Origin: Orobanche coerulescens | Lineage: Eukaryota; Streptophyta; Magnoliopsida; Lamiales; Orobanchaceae | Assembly: GCA_033398695.1 (NCBI GenBank) | Contig: CM065811.1 | Coordinates: forward strand, 72,792,001 to 72,856,000 | Direction of reading: 5' to 3' | Length of the DNA stretch: 64,000 nucleotides | Part shown: positions 47,233-57,984 of the stretch, in pieces | Numbering within the stretch: position 1 is the stretch's first letter | Layout of the letters: every line of letters begins with the position of its first letter | The notes under the pieces: model-generated | What the model saw: only the letters and a program-made list of their open reading frames with translations | Told to the model about the DNA's origin: nothing | The model's database searches: none | Position numbers and translations under genes: made by a program

Positions 47233-48885
47233 TTGGAGAAATGCTCATTCTCCCAACAGGAAGTGACTTTTCTGGGGCACCATATCAAAGATGGCCGCAT
47301 AATGATGGATGAGGCCAAAGTGAAAGCCGTTCGAGATTGGGAACCGCCGACCAGCGTAACCCAACTCCGATCATTTCTGGGACTCGTGAACTACTACCGG
47401 AAGTTCATCGAGGGATACTCTCGGATAGCAGCACCATTAACGGACCTATTGAAGAAGGAACACAAATGGGAATGGATGGATAAGTGTCGAGAGGCCTTTG
47501 AGCGACTCAAAGGCAAAGTGACGAAGCAGCCCGTTCTTGCCTTGCCAGACCATACCAAGGCATATGAGGTTCAGACCGATGCATCTGATTATGCCATCGG
47601 AGGAGTTTTGATGCAGCTAGGGCATCCCGTTACCTACGAGAGCAGAAAATTGAATGACACCGATAGACGGTACTCGGTACATGAGAAGGAAATGACCGCC
47701 GTGGTACATTTCCTAAGAGCCTGGAGGCATTATTTACTTGGGAGCAAGTTTGTGGTACGAACAGACAACGTAGCCACAAGTTATTTTCAAACTCAGAAGA
47801 AGCTCACGCCAAAACAAGCAAGATGGCAGGAATTCCTAGCTGAGTTCGATTATACCCTGGAGTATAAGCCTGGAGTACTTAACCGAGTAGCCGATGCATT
47901 AAGCCGGAAGGCCGAGCTTGCAGGCTTGACCAAGGCCGAGGGAAGCATCAAGGACCGCATACGCGAGGGACTGAGGCAGGACCCTTTCGCAGAAAACATC
48001 ATGCAACTTGCCAGGAGCGGCAAGACAAGACGGTTCTGGGAACGAGACGAGCTACTCTTCACCAAAGGCAATCGTTTGTACGTGCCCAAATGGGGGAACT
48101 TACGGAGGGACATCATGAAGGAATGCCACGATACACTATGGGCTGGACACCCAGGTATGCACCGTACAATGGCTTTAATTGACAATTCCTACTTTTGGCC
48201 CAGGATGCGTGAGGACGTTGAGGCATACGTCCGGACATGTCTTGTGTGTCAACAAGACAAGGTGGAGCAACAACAACCTGGTGGACTACTTCAACCATTA
48301 CCCATACCAGAACACCCTTTTGAAAGCATTTCAATGGACTTTATTTCGGCTTTGCCTAAATCGGATGGGTACGGGTCGATCATAGTTGTGGTGGACAGGT
48401 TCTCAAAATACGCAACCTTTATTCCAGCACCGGCGGACGTAACGGCTCTGGAGACGGCCAAGTTGTTCTTAAAGCATGTGGTAAAACATTTGGGCATTCC
48501 AAGGGCAATCGTGAGTGACCGAGACCCACGTTTCACAGGAAAGTTTTGCTCTGGACTTTTCAAGCTATTGGGCTCGAATTTAGCATTCTCAACAAGTTTC
48601 CACCCATAGACGGACGGGCAGACAGAACGAGTTAACGCACTGCTTGAGTGCTACTTTCGGCACTATGTGAGTGCCAATCAACGGGATTGGGCCAAACTCT
48701 TAGACACGGCCCAATTCTCATACAATTTGCAGAAGAGTGAATCAACGGGACGCAACCCATTCGAGCTCGCTACAGGGAGACAACCGGCGACAACGAACAA
48801 CATTGCGACCGGATACTCGGGAAAGAGTCCCGCAGCATATACCTTTGCTAAGTCATTACAGGAGGAATCGGACTTGGGATCGAGC
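47233..48885 (+). pseudogene. pol: Chromovirus RT end, RNase H and integrase
   Basis: It continues in a new frame: [15 protein letters not shown] (RT thumb), RNase H with [16 protein letters not shown] and [13 protein letters not shown], then the integrase zinc finger ([21 protein letters not shown]) and core ([30 protein letters not shown]). A TAG at 48607-48609 falls in the conserved phrase that follows the third core block. A second frameshift lies near 48860-48885. Confidence 0.9.
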
Positions 48886-49555
48886 ATCATTGGACAAGGC
48901 AGCCAAGAAGATGAAGAAATAGGCCGATCTCAAGCGACGATCGGTCGAGTTCAATGAAGGCGACTTAGTTATGGTGAAACTTCTCCCGCAGCAATTTAAA
49001 GCATTTCGGGCTATGCATAAGGGACTTATCCGAAGATACGAGGGACCCTACAAGATCGAGCGGCGTGTTGGGACAGATTCCTATCGAGTGGAACTACCGC
49101 CGAAGATAAAGATACACCCGGTCTTTCATGTTAGCCAACTGAAGCCTTACCATCAGGACATGGAGGATCCGGGCCGAGCTCAGTCACATCGAGCACCTAC
49201 TGCCGTGATTACTTCCTTCGACAAGGAAGTAGCCGAGATCATTTCACACCGGGACGTTCGACGAAGGGGCGTGGCCCCATACACCGAGTACTTTGTGCAT
49301 TGGAAGGGACTCCCAGACGCTGAAAATAGCTGGGAACATGAGGATCACCTATGGCAATTCCGGCAAAAGATTGAAGAATATCGGGACAGCATCGTACCGA
49401 GGACGGTCACGACTTTGGTGGGGGAGAATGTCACGCCCCACCTTAAGGCAGCAGGTATCGAACAGCATCCGGTCGAAGCCTTCTGGACGGGCGCACAGCA
49501 GGCTCACGCGCGTGCATGGACCGGGCCAAGCTCACAGAGGACTACCCCCCTATAA
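48886..49555 (+). pseudogene. pol: Chromovirus integrase C-terminus and chromodomain
   Basis: A TAG at 48920-48922, then an open frame with EFNEGDLVMVKLLPQQF, the GPYKIERRVGTDSYRVELP module of the integrase tail, IHPVFHVSQLKPY, and a chromodomain (YTEYFVHWKGLPDAENSWE). Chromodomains of this group guide integration toward heterochromatin. The frame runs into the 3' LTR and stops at 49553-49555. Confidence 0.88.
49417..49428 (+). other. Chromovirus polypurine tract
   Basis: GGTGGGGGAGAA directly before the 3' LTR primes plus-strand DNA synthesis. Confidence 0.85.
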
Positions 49556-50123
49556 TAGGCTTAGACGGAAAAAGCCTTGTGACAGCAGTAGACATTGAAA
49601 AGCCGAGGAACCCACTCTTCAGAAGGAAGACCCTAGAAGCTTTAAGATGGAGACCAATCAATTCCAGAAGGTCAAAGAGGGTTCCAGAAGGTCAGAAATC
49701 GGGTCGGATTGCTACAGGCCGAATCGGGCCTTGGCCGGGCCGGGCCGGGACACTTCGGGACGGGTCGGGCCGGGCGTTCCAGAGGGGTCTGGGGACTCCA
49801 ATAAGACTTCTTAGAATTGTTTAGAATTGTATAGATCATTCTAGATGATGGCATTCTTGTAAATACTTGGAATAGTAATGTTTTCTTGGTCATTTGCTAG
49901 ACTAGGAGGATTAGTATAAATACCCCTCCTTGGGGCTCATTTGTAACTCACTCTTGAGAAATCTGATTTGCTACAGTGCAATAAGAGAAAACCTTCCCCA
50001 AGCATTTCCTTACTTTCCTTCCTAGCAGTGTTGTTCAGTAATAGGCTTACTACTTAGGCTTGAGACAACCTAAGAGTGCCGCACGGTAAGGACTTAGCGA
50101 GGCGCAAGTATAATCCCGTGACA
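49429..50123 (+). repeat. Chromovirus 3' LTR (LTR G)
   Basis: Partner of 44166-44836, slightly longer because of small duplications (an extra GGGTCGGGCC unit in the GGGCC array and a repeated TTAGAATTGT). TATA box at 49915-49922. Ends CCGTGACA before ATAC. Confidence 0.95.
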
Positions 50124-50127
50124 ATAC

Positions 50128-50232
50128 GCTACATAGGGATGTAGCGTGCGCTGTTGGGTTCGAAAAAAGGCTAAGTCTGGAGGCTTATTAGCACCGGCTA
50201 TGAGAAAGACTTAGTGTGCGCTAAGTCTAGGT
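50128..50232 (-). promoter_or_regulatory. Continuation of region ahead of minus-strand ORF3
   Basis: It continues 43918-44165 beyond the inserted chromovirus, with palindrome copies near 50139 (GTAGCGTGCGCTG) and 50208 (TTAGTGTGCGCTAAG). It is cut at 50233 by the start of the Tekay-like LTR. Confidence 0.4.
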
Positions 50233-50508
50233 TGTAATATCCTGAATTTCTGCTATGGTTGTTTAATATTATTTTATCCGAGTTATACTGCACAGTGTGA
50301 TATCTGTTCAGTATGGATAAAATAATTGAAGGACTAAGACAGCTGTATTGGTATACTTGTCATATTTGGTCGATAATTGCAGTTGAGGATATTGTGCATT
50401 GTATGAGAATATTATTGGAATGAATATATGTGTTCAGTATGTCATGTATACGTATCCAGTATGTCGAGACGACGGACATGAACGATTGAAATTGGCTAAA
50501 TATAGCCT

Positions 50509-51156
50509 GATTAACCTACGCTAGTTGAAGGACATAGTGCACGCTAAAGGCGAAGATTAGCACACGCTAAAGGAGAAGAGTTAGCGCACGCTAAGCCCTA
50601 AGGTTAGCGTACGCTAATGCAGATCAGTGTAGAAGGAATCTATGTGTGGACCCAGCTACTTTCGGCGCATGTCTCGATAAGGTCAACGGACGTTTGCTAT
50701 GGAAGATTATCACACGCTAAGCGTAGGGCTTAACGCACGCTAATATCAGACCAGTCAAAGAGAATCCCATCTTTGTAGTTTGCTTTCGGTGTGTGGACCC
50801 AGGCATCTTCGGAGTAGCTGCATATTATCGAGTCAACGAAGAGTAGCACATGATATAGTTGGAGAATTGCGTATGCTAATGAGTATATTACTGTAGCAAG
50901 TCAATGTCGATATTACGTATGTTATGGCATGGGTTTTGCGTACGTAAACCATTGTGCGAAGCAAGACAGTAGCCTCTGGACCACGATAGCATATGCTAAC
51001 AAAGTTAGTTAGCGCATGCTACGGCAGGTAACGCACACTATCTAGTGAGAGTAGCGCACACTAAAGTCGTTGGACAGAAACTCAGCTTACTGCCAAACTG
51101 GTTTAGCGCACGCTAATGCAATTGTTAGCGCACGCTAATAATGTGCAGTATATATA
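50509..51156 (+). promoter_or_regulatory. LTR E promoter: TTAGCGCACGCTAA array plus TATA box
   Basis: Copies start near 50509, 50532, 50555, 50580, 50602, 50705, 50729, 50866, 50912, 50936, 50985, 51006, 51027, 51049, 51101 and 51126. The consensus is TTAGCG-NN-CGCTAA, with the outer halves better kept than the two central bases. TATATATA follows at 51149-51156. Confidence 0.7.
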
Positions 51157-52142
51157 TGTGCAGTTGGGTATTGTTGCTCATTTTCGGCTATTCTTTCCCT
51201 TCATCATATAGAGAGAGTTCTTGGGGGAGGTTTTGAGGTTCCAAACACTTGAGTATTATGGAGTTGATCGTCGTTAACAACATTGAACTTAGAAGTGATT
51301 GGAAATGGATTCAACCATGGGATTCAATCCATTTCTTCAAAGAGGTGGTTACTCTTCACTTTGGGATTTCATCTTGGATTGAATAATGATGTCATTGAGT
51401 TGATAATCATCATACAAACGAGTTGATAAGTATGATTATGAGATGGATTACCGAATTATGTTGATGTTGTTGTTGATATGTGGATATTGATATGATTCTT
51501 ATGGTTTTTAATTGTGCTGTTTATCTTCAAGAGATATGTTGGTTAATATCTCCTTTCATTTTCGGATTCTTGATGTTGTTGTTGTTGTTTACTATGTATG
51601 ATGATAAATATGGAAGTGATGTTATGATTCTTGGTGTTTCATGGAGTTTGTATTGAGAAAGAAGATGATATGATGATATATGTTTTGGATTATGAGTTAG
51701 ATGATGATTTAGATGTTAAAACACATTGGACTATGTCGTTCTGTTTATTATGAACATGATTACGGGTTAATGGATGTTCTTGAAGAAGTTCTTGGTGAAT
51801 ATAATATGTCGAGATGATTTTATGTTGAAGTATTGATGTTTTTGGATATGAACATGGAATGTTCATATCTAGAATTAAGTTATGTTGATTGATGATGTGA
51901 TTTTCGTATAACAATATGAGTATGATAATGAGATTGAATTGGAAAGATTATGATTAATCTTGGGATATGATTATTCATGATATTGAACTATTTGGATAGT
52001 TCAGATTGGTGATTATATCGGTACTATTTTACTATGAGTTTACAGTTGTGAACAAGGAGGAATCTTGTTAATCCATATATGAGATTGATTTCAGAATTGA
52101 GTATGTTATAATCCTTGTTATCGGGTTGGATTGATTATTGAT

Positions 52143-53228
52143 ATGTGTTGCTACGCAAAATATTATTCGGAGATATATATTGCTGGAATGGATGGATAGC
52201 AAACAAAGTGCGAGAACACTTCCGTGGGAAAGTAAATAACACAAGATTTGTCGGGGTTGTTAGTCCCGGGCTTGAATGCTCTCGCGAGATGTTATTAATA
52301 CAAATATTCTGGAGTACAAGTATTAATGTTAGAGTACAATTACAATGAGTGTAAAGACCCTAGTTATCTTAGCTATTGAGCGTGAAGATTGCCGGAAGAA
52401 CCAGATATGATGCTCTGTGAGTTCTTGTAACAACGTTGATGAGCTGTGACGACCGTGAGATATCGACAGTCTCTCACGGTGTGTATTAGCCGTATGTTTA
52501 AGCTCCTGGGCTTGTGAGTCTCGTTGAATCTGTATTGCAAGGAGTTCTTGCCTCTACCGACCGTCTTCTGGATGAGAGGTGCTGAGAGAGAAATCCCGAG
52601 GTAGATCCAAGAGAGGAAGCCGAGAGCCTGAATGAATGTATATATTCTGAATGTGGTTGTCAACTGAGTTCCGAATTGATTGGAATGAATTGCGAACCTT
52701 TCTCTGTCGTGAGTGGAACCTTTCTCCAGTTGCTGGAGGTTATCTATTTATAACACTGGGAGTTGCTGGGCGATCGCCTCCGTTGTATTATAATAAGCGG
52801 GCGATCGTCTTTAGCACATGGGCTGGTCTCCTTAAAGTCCGCAGGAGTTGCTGGAAGCCAGCTGTGCGGTCCAATGAGAAGTCTGCACGCGTCTGAGTCA
52901 CTGTCATGGGCGGTCCCACCTTGTACCTTTCGGCGGGTTTGTCGGTAGGTGATAAGGTGGTGACAGGCTGTGGTCGACGATACATGTTATGCGGCGCCTT
53001 TCGCGGATCTGCACATGGGCGCTGCTTTGAGATCCAGTCTTCGTAGACTTTGATGGACGAAGGTCTTGTTCGCGGCACAGGACGGTCGTCCTAGGCCGGG
53101 CACCAGAGTCGATCGCTAGGTGCCAAAGGCGATCGCCTTGAGAGTCGATTGCTAGATACTCGAAGGTGGACTATTACCTTTGTTCTGGCCGGTTCGCCAA
53201 AGGCGATCGCCTTGAGAGTCGATTGCTA
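52143..53228 (-). repeat. Solo Tat-like LTR inside LTR E
   Basis: It matches LTR F (33795 back to 32606) in reverse: GCAAAATATTATTCGG at the start, then GGGCTTGAATGCTCTCGCGAG and ATGTTATTAATAC blocks. TTGAT at 52138-52142 and 53229-53233 is the target duplication. It is more diverged than the two LTR F copies are from each other. It contains GGCGATCGCC palindromes near 52768, 53129 and 53202. A solo LTR is what remains after recombination between two LTRs. Confidence 0.8.
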
Positions 53229-53952
53229 TTGATGTTATACATATTGTTGTGCATATATGTCGTTGTTGTATGTCCACCTCGTGTTGGTCGGATGGGATCA
53301 TTGGGGGATCTATGCTAGCGTGCGCTGGATCATCGGACGGGTTTTTCCACCACGGGTTGGTCTGACGGGATCATCGTGGGTTTGATGCTAGCGTGCTCTG
53401 GATCATCGAAATCACCATGTGTATGTATATTGTGATATCATGTTGTGATTATCATTTGTGTATGTTATTTATGAGTTTCTCGTAGAAGGAGACACGTTGG
53501 TATTTTGTCATTTATGTTATTATTATTCTTCGTGAGATGTTGAATAATATGTTGTGGTACTTGTACTAGCATCATTGTGCTAACCCCTTCGGGGGTGAAC
53601 ATTTGTTTATGTTCAGGATCCAGGAGAGCAGGCAAACAACCACTGGAGCTGCATGATGACGAGGGTGCAGAGTGATGTTCCGGCCGGGTTTAATTGTCTG
53701 TTGTTTGTGTTGTTTTTAATAAGTACTCGAGTACGTCATCATTTGTGATGATTGGATTTGGTGATGTATTAATATTCTTCCTTTGGATATTTGTATTCTC
53801 AGTATTGGCCCAGAACTGTTGTATTTTATTTTAGTTACTTTCATATGTTGGTATCTGTTGTTGTCTTTTCATTTCTTCAGCCTTGTAAATTCTTATGTAA
53901 AGGATTTATGGCACTATAATATTCCTGAATATATCGGGGGTGTTACAGAATA

Positions 53953-53964
53953 TGGTATCGGAGC
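53953..53964 (+). other. Tekay-like primer-binding site
   Basis: TGGTATCGGAGC, five bases inside the LTR. The leader 53965-54183 is non-coding and matches 650-884 in reverse. Confidence 0.85.
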
Positions 53965-54183
53965 TAAGATTATGGATATCTTGGCCATTGGGTTAAAATA
54001 GGGGTCATATATGTCTTTTGAGGTAACCGGCGGTGAATAACATCACTGTACTGCCTACGTCTTCGTGCGAGCGGTGGTTGTAAGATTCCTAAACTCTTTC
54101 TCGTCGTTCACATGTTATACCTCTTTATACTTGAACATTAGAATGATATTGTTTCCTGTATATTGAGTATTTATGCTAACAGT

Positions 54184-55325
54184 ATGTTGAGAGGTGTACG
54201 TGGACATGGTCCCGGTCGCAGATGAAGGAATGTTGAAAGAGAAGCATCGCCTTCTAATCAGGCCAGCCACAGCTAAAGCGAGCCACAAATATCTATTAAC
54301 AATGAACCAGAACCTGCTGTGCCCGAAATCCTTCGTCAGGTGGTTAACCAGATGACTCAGTTTGCCCAGGTCGTGGACCGAATGAAGGTGGCAGTAGGAT
54401 TACAACAGGGAGATAGACAGGAAGGTATTCCGGACATGGGAAATCGAGGCGACCGATGGCTGTAATAGGTGGCGAAGATGCAACCACCTAAATTTGATGG
54501 CTTTTCTGAGACACCGACGTGGGATCATTGGTTAAAAGAACTGGAGAAAATTTTTGTCGGGATTAATTTCCCAGACGAACGAAGAGCCTCTATTGCTCAG
54601 TTCTTTCAGATAGGGGAAGCATCCGAGTGGTGGGAAGCCATCCGGCTCGTAGATCATGATGCCGACTGGGGAGAATTTAAATTGATGATGGAAGCTCAGT
54701 ACTGCCCTCGTCCGATGAGGGAAGCCAAAGTTCGGGAGTTTTTCTCCGCGCGGCCTTTGGATATGCCAGTATCTCAGGCAATTAATATGTTTAACCAGCA
54801 GCCGGGATTTGTTCGACATCTGGTCATGCAGAAATGATGATCCATTTTGATATGAGAATGAAACCAGAGATTCAGAGAGGTACATGTACGGTTTTGAATG
54901 TACCACTCTCCGTCAATATCAGGATAAAGCATTGGCATATGAAATCAAAGAAGCAGCGATGGAAAAGTTTGCAGAATCCAAGAAGCAGAAAGTCTCTGGT
55001 AGTTTCACAGAGCACAAGAGCAGCGGGTCCCTCAAGGCCCAATCATCCTTTCATTCGTTTAAGAAACCTCCGCACCCATCCAAGAGTGGAAAGAACTTCG
55101 GAGCAGTATCATCCACGACAGATGTGACAAGGAAGTGCTTTAACTGTAGTCCGACGGGACACTATCGGCGAAATTGCCCCCTTCCTGTCGTGACTTGTTT
55201 TGATTGTGGTCGAGAGGGACATCGTGTGGTGTTATGTGAAGAGGTTGCAAAATCTTTTAGAGCCCGTACGTCACATCCAGCTCAGAAGGAAGTAAGTATT
55301 CACCAGATGCAGCAGAGTGTTCAAC
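54184..55325 (+). pseudogene. gag: Tekay-like gag with two zinc knuckles, broken
   Basis: The ATG at 54184 gives MLRGVRGHGPGRR, then stops at 54223-54225, 54274-54276, 54463-54465 and 54466-54468. The open core has TWDHWLKELEKIFVG and EWWEAIRLVDHDADW. A frameshift near 54835-54845 leads to a frame with YGFECTTLRQYQDKAL, then CFNCSPTGHYRRNC (from 55136) and CFDCGREGHRVVLC (from 55196), two CCHC knuckles. Comparison with the minus-strand copy shows that the stop pair at 54463-54468 replaced Gln and Glu codons. Confidence 0.88.
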
Positions 55326-57264
55326 TGCCCCAAAATTTTGGTCGCAGAGGAGGCAGAAGACAGTCGGACCGAAAGGGGACATCAAGTGCTGGATCCGTTC
55401 CCCCATGTTTGTACGATATGAGGAGGGTAGACGACCATGATGATGCTGTCGCATCAGGTACTTTTCAGATCCTTTCACAGCCAGTTAGCATTTTAGTCGA
55501 TACAGGAGCTACGCATTCATTTATATCTTTGTCTTGTGTAAATTGTTTGAATATTTCTGGTGTTCATAATTGTGAGACTTATGTTGTGGATTTACCGAGT
55601 GGAGAGAGGATTGTGGGAAACTTAGAAACTAGAGATTTCCCTGTATCATTTGGAGGCAGAGAGTGGCCCTCAAATCTGATTGTGATAGAAATGCAAGGAG
55701 ACGACCTAATACTCGAAGATGATTGGCTTAATCGATGTTGAGCTATTGTAAGCTACTGAAAGAGAAATATCTCGGTGATAGCTGACGATGGTTCTGAAAT
55801 ACTGTTTGAAGGATGGAAACCAGGAAGCTCAGAAAAGATGATCAAGGCGATGAAAGCTGTCAAATTGTTGAAATGGGGCTGTACCGGATACTGGTCCTAT
55901 GCAATGAAGAAAGAAGACAGAAAAGTAGAACTCTCATCCATTCCTGTTGTGAACGAATTTCCGGATGTGTTTCCATACGAATTACCTGGACTACCTCCAC
56001 GACGGGATGTAGAATTCACCATCGAGCTGGAACCAGGAGCTACATCAATTTCTAAGGCGACATATCGTATGGCACCTACTGAGATGTATGAATTGAAGAA
56101 GCAACTGGAAGAGTCACTGGACAAAGGCTATATCCAGCCAAGTGTTTCGTCCTGGGGTGCACCAGTTCTTTTTGTCCGGTAGAAGGGTGGATCACTTCGA
56201 TTGTGTATTGACTATCGAGAGCTGAACAAGATGACAATCAAGAACAAGTATCCGTTGCCACAGATTGATGATTTGTTTGACCTGTTACAAGGAGCAGCAG
56301 TGTTTTATAAGATGGATATGAGGTCGGGATATCATCAGTTGAGGATTAAGGAATCCGATGTTCCAAAATCAGCGTTCAGAACTCGCTACGGACACTATGA
56401 GTTTGTAGTGATGCCGTTTGGTCTCACTAACGCACCTGCTGTATTCATGCAATTAATGAACCGAGTGTTCATAGATTATTTGGACAAATTCGCGGTCGTA
56501 TTTATTGATGACATTCTGGTTTATTCCAAGAGCCCGAAAGAGCATGCACAGCATATGCATATCGTTTTAGACCTTCTGAGAAACGAGCAATTGTACGCCA
56601 AGCTTTCTAAGTGTGAATTCTGGCTAAAGGAAGTAATGTTCCTCGGTCATGTCATATCAGCAGAAGGAGTCCGATTAGATCCCCATAAAATCGAAGCAGT
56701 TATGGATTGGAAGTCTCCTAAGAACGTGAAAGAAGTCCGGAGTTCCTTAGGACTTGCTGGGTATTATCATCGGTTCGTGGAAGGGTTTTCCAAAATTACC
56801 CGCCCACTTACTCGACTACTGCAGAAAACTCAAAAGTTTGAGTGGAACGAGATGTGCCAGACTAGCTTTGATGAACTGAAGAAGAGATTGACGACGGCGC
56901 CCATTTTAGCACTCCCACAGGGAACTGGAGGATTCATAGTTTACAGTGACGCTTTGAACCAAGGTCCTGGGTGTGTATTGATGCAAAATGATAAGGTGAT
57001 CATCTATACGTCACAACAGCTGAAACCTTATGAAGTAAATTACCCAACGCATGATTTGGAGCTGGCAGCGGTAGTTTTTGCTTTGAAAATCTGGAGACAT
57101 TACATGTACGGGACTCACTGTCAAATCTTTACGGATCACAAGAGTCTCAAATACATCTTCAGTCAGAAAGAGTTGAACATGCGGAAAAGGAGATGGTTGG
57201 AACTGATTAAGGACTACGACTTGGAGATTCTTTATCATCCAGGCAAAGCAAATGTAGTGGCCGA
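55326..57264 (+). pseudogene. pol: Tekay-like protease, RT and RNase H, cut by insertion
   Basis: The same frame as the zinc knuckles. Protease has [14 protein letters not shown] (Asp at 55499-55501). Stops are at 55739-55741, just downstream at about 55757, and at 56180-56182. RT has [28 protein letters not shown] with the catalytic Asp kept (56315-56317), and the active-site IDD (56504-56512). RNase H has [15 protein letters not shown] and [10 protein letters not shown], after which LTR C begins. RT motifs are otherwise intact. Confidence 0.92.
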
Positions 57265-57789
57265 TGTAATACCCGTAATTTTGATTTCCGGTAATTTCTT
57301 TTTTTTTCGGTGAAAGTCCGTTTTGACGACTCCCTCATGACCGTTTCATCATTTCGAGAATGATTAATTCTGCACTTTTTATCATCTGACTTCGTTTCTG
57401 TGTCGTTTTGTTGAGTTCCGTGTTCTTAAGTGGCTTTTCCGCACTTGAGTTCGATTCTTGCGAATCTCATCTGAAACTGTTGTTTCGAGTTTCTCATAAG
57501 TTCATTGAATGTTATTATTCATTTTGCGAGCTTTGGTTTGGTGTTTCGATCGTGTATCATGTATTTCAGACGTTTTGGGCCATTTTCATAATTTCTCAAA
57601 GTTTTGCGGTGTCTGCCTTTGTATCGTCCTTTCAACCTTCGGGTTGTCGGAACCATGTGTTTGTTTAGTGCTTCACTCGTGTTTTGAATGTTATACTATT
57701 CATCGTGTTCGTTCCGTATGTTTTCGGGAATTCGAATCGGTGAGTCATGGCGGCTAGGCACGGGTCGGCCACGTGCGGCAGGGACCGTC

Positions 57790-57984
57790 CAGGTGCGCAC
57801 GAGCGTGGCGCATGAACTACGCGCACGATCCAGTGCTCGTGCGGCCCTAACTGCATACGCACGAGTGAGTGCTCGTGCCCAGTGCTCGTGTGTCCCGACA
57901 GACTACTGGCAGTGGGCGCGCACGACCCGGCGCATGACCGGCCGCTCGTGTGTGCCTGCTCGTGCGTCGCTGGGCAATATATAT
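57790..57984 (+). promoter_or_regulatory. LTR C promoter: CTCGTG/CACGAG array plus TATA box
   Basis: CTCGTG or its complement CACGAG occurs seven times in about 180 bases, mostly as GTGCTCGTG or GCACGAG. ATATATAT (57977-57984) follows directly as TATA box. Confidence 0.6.

Larger units (their letters stand above)
44166..50123 (+). mobile_element. Chromodomain Ty3/gypsy element (Galadriel-like), broken
   Basis: LTRs 44166-44836 and 49429-50123 are flanked by ATAC (44162-44165, 50124-50127). The order gag-PR-RT-RNase H-INT-chromodomain is that of chromoviruses. Short LTRs, an initiator tRNA-Met primer site and RT phrases such as [23 protein letters not shown] suggest the Galadriel branch; branch assignment is moderate. 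The four-base duplication is one shorter than usual. Confidence 0.92.
50233..53947 (+). repeat. Long LTR of Tekay-like element (LTR E)
   Basis: It starts TGTAATATCCTGAATTTCTG and ends GGGGGTGTTACA. About sixteen palindromes lie at 50509-51142 and the TATA box at 51149-51156. A solo Tat-like LTR with its own target duplication lies inside (52143-53228), so the original LTR was about 2.6 kb. The duplicated 70-base block (53266-53410) and the GCTAACCCC hairpin (53579-53597) match LTR1 in reverse. Open frames inside are chance. Confidence 0.85.
50233..57264 (+). mobile_element. Tekay-like Ty3/gypsy element, 3' half displaced
   Basis: LTR 50233-53947, primer site, gag and pol up to the end of RNase H. 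It is cut at 57264 by the LTR starting at 57265; integrase and the 3' LTR are not in the window. RT and the long LTR with a TGTAATATCC...GTGTTACA frame fit the Tekay/Del lineage. Its gag is the homologue of the minus-strand gag at 1-649. Confidence 0.85.
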
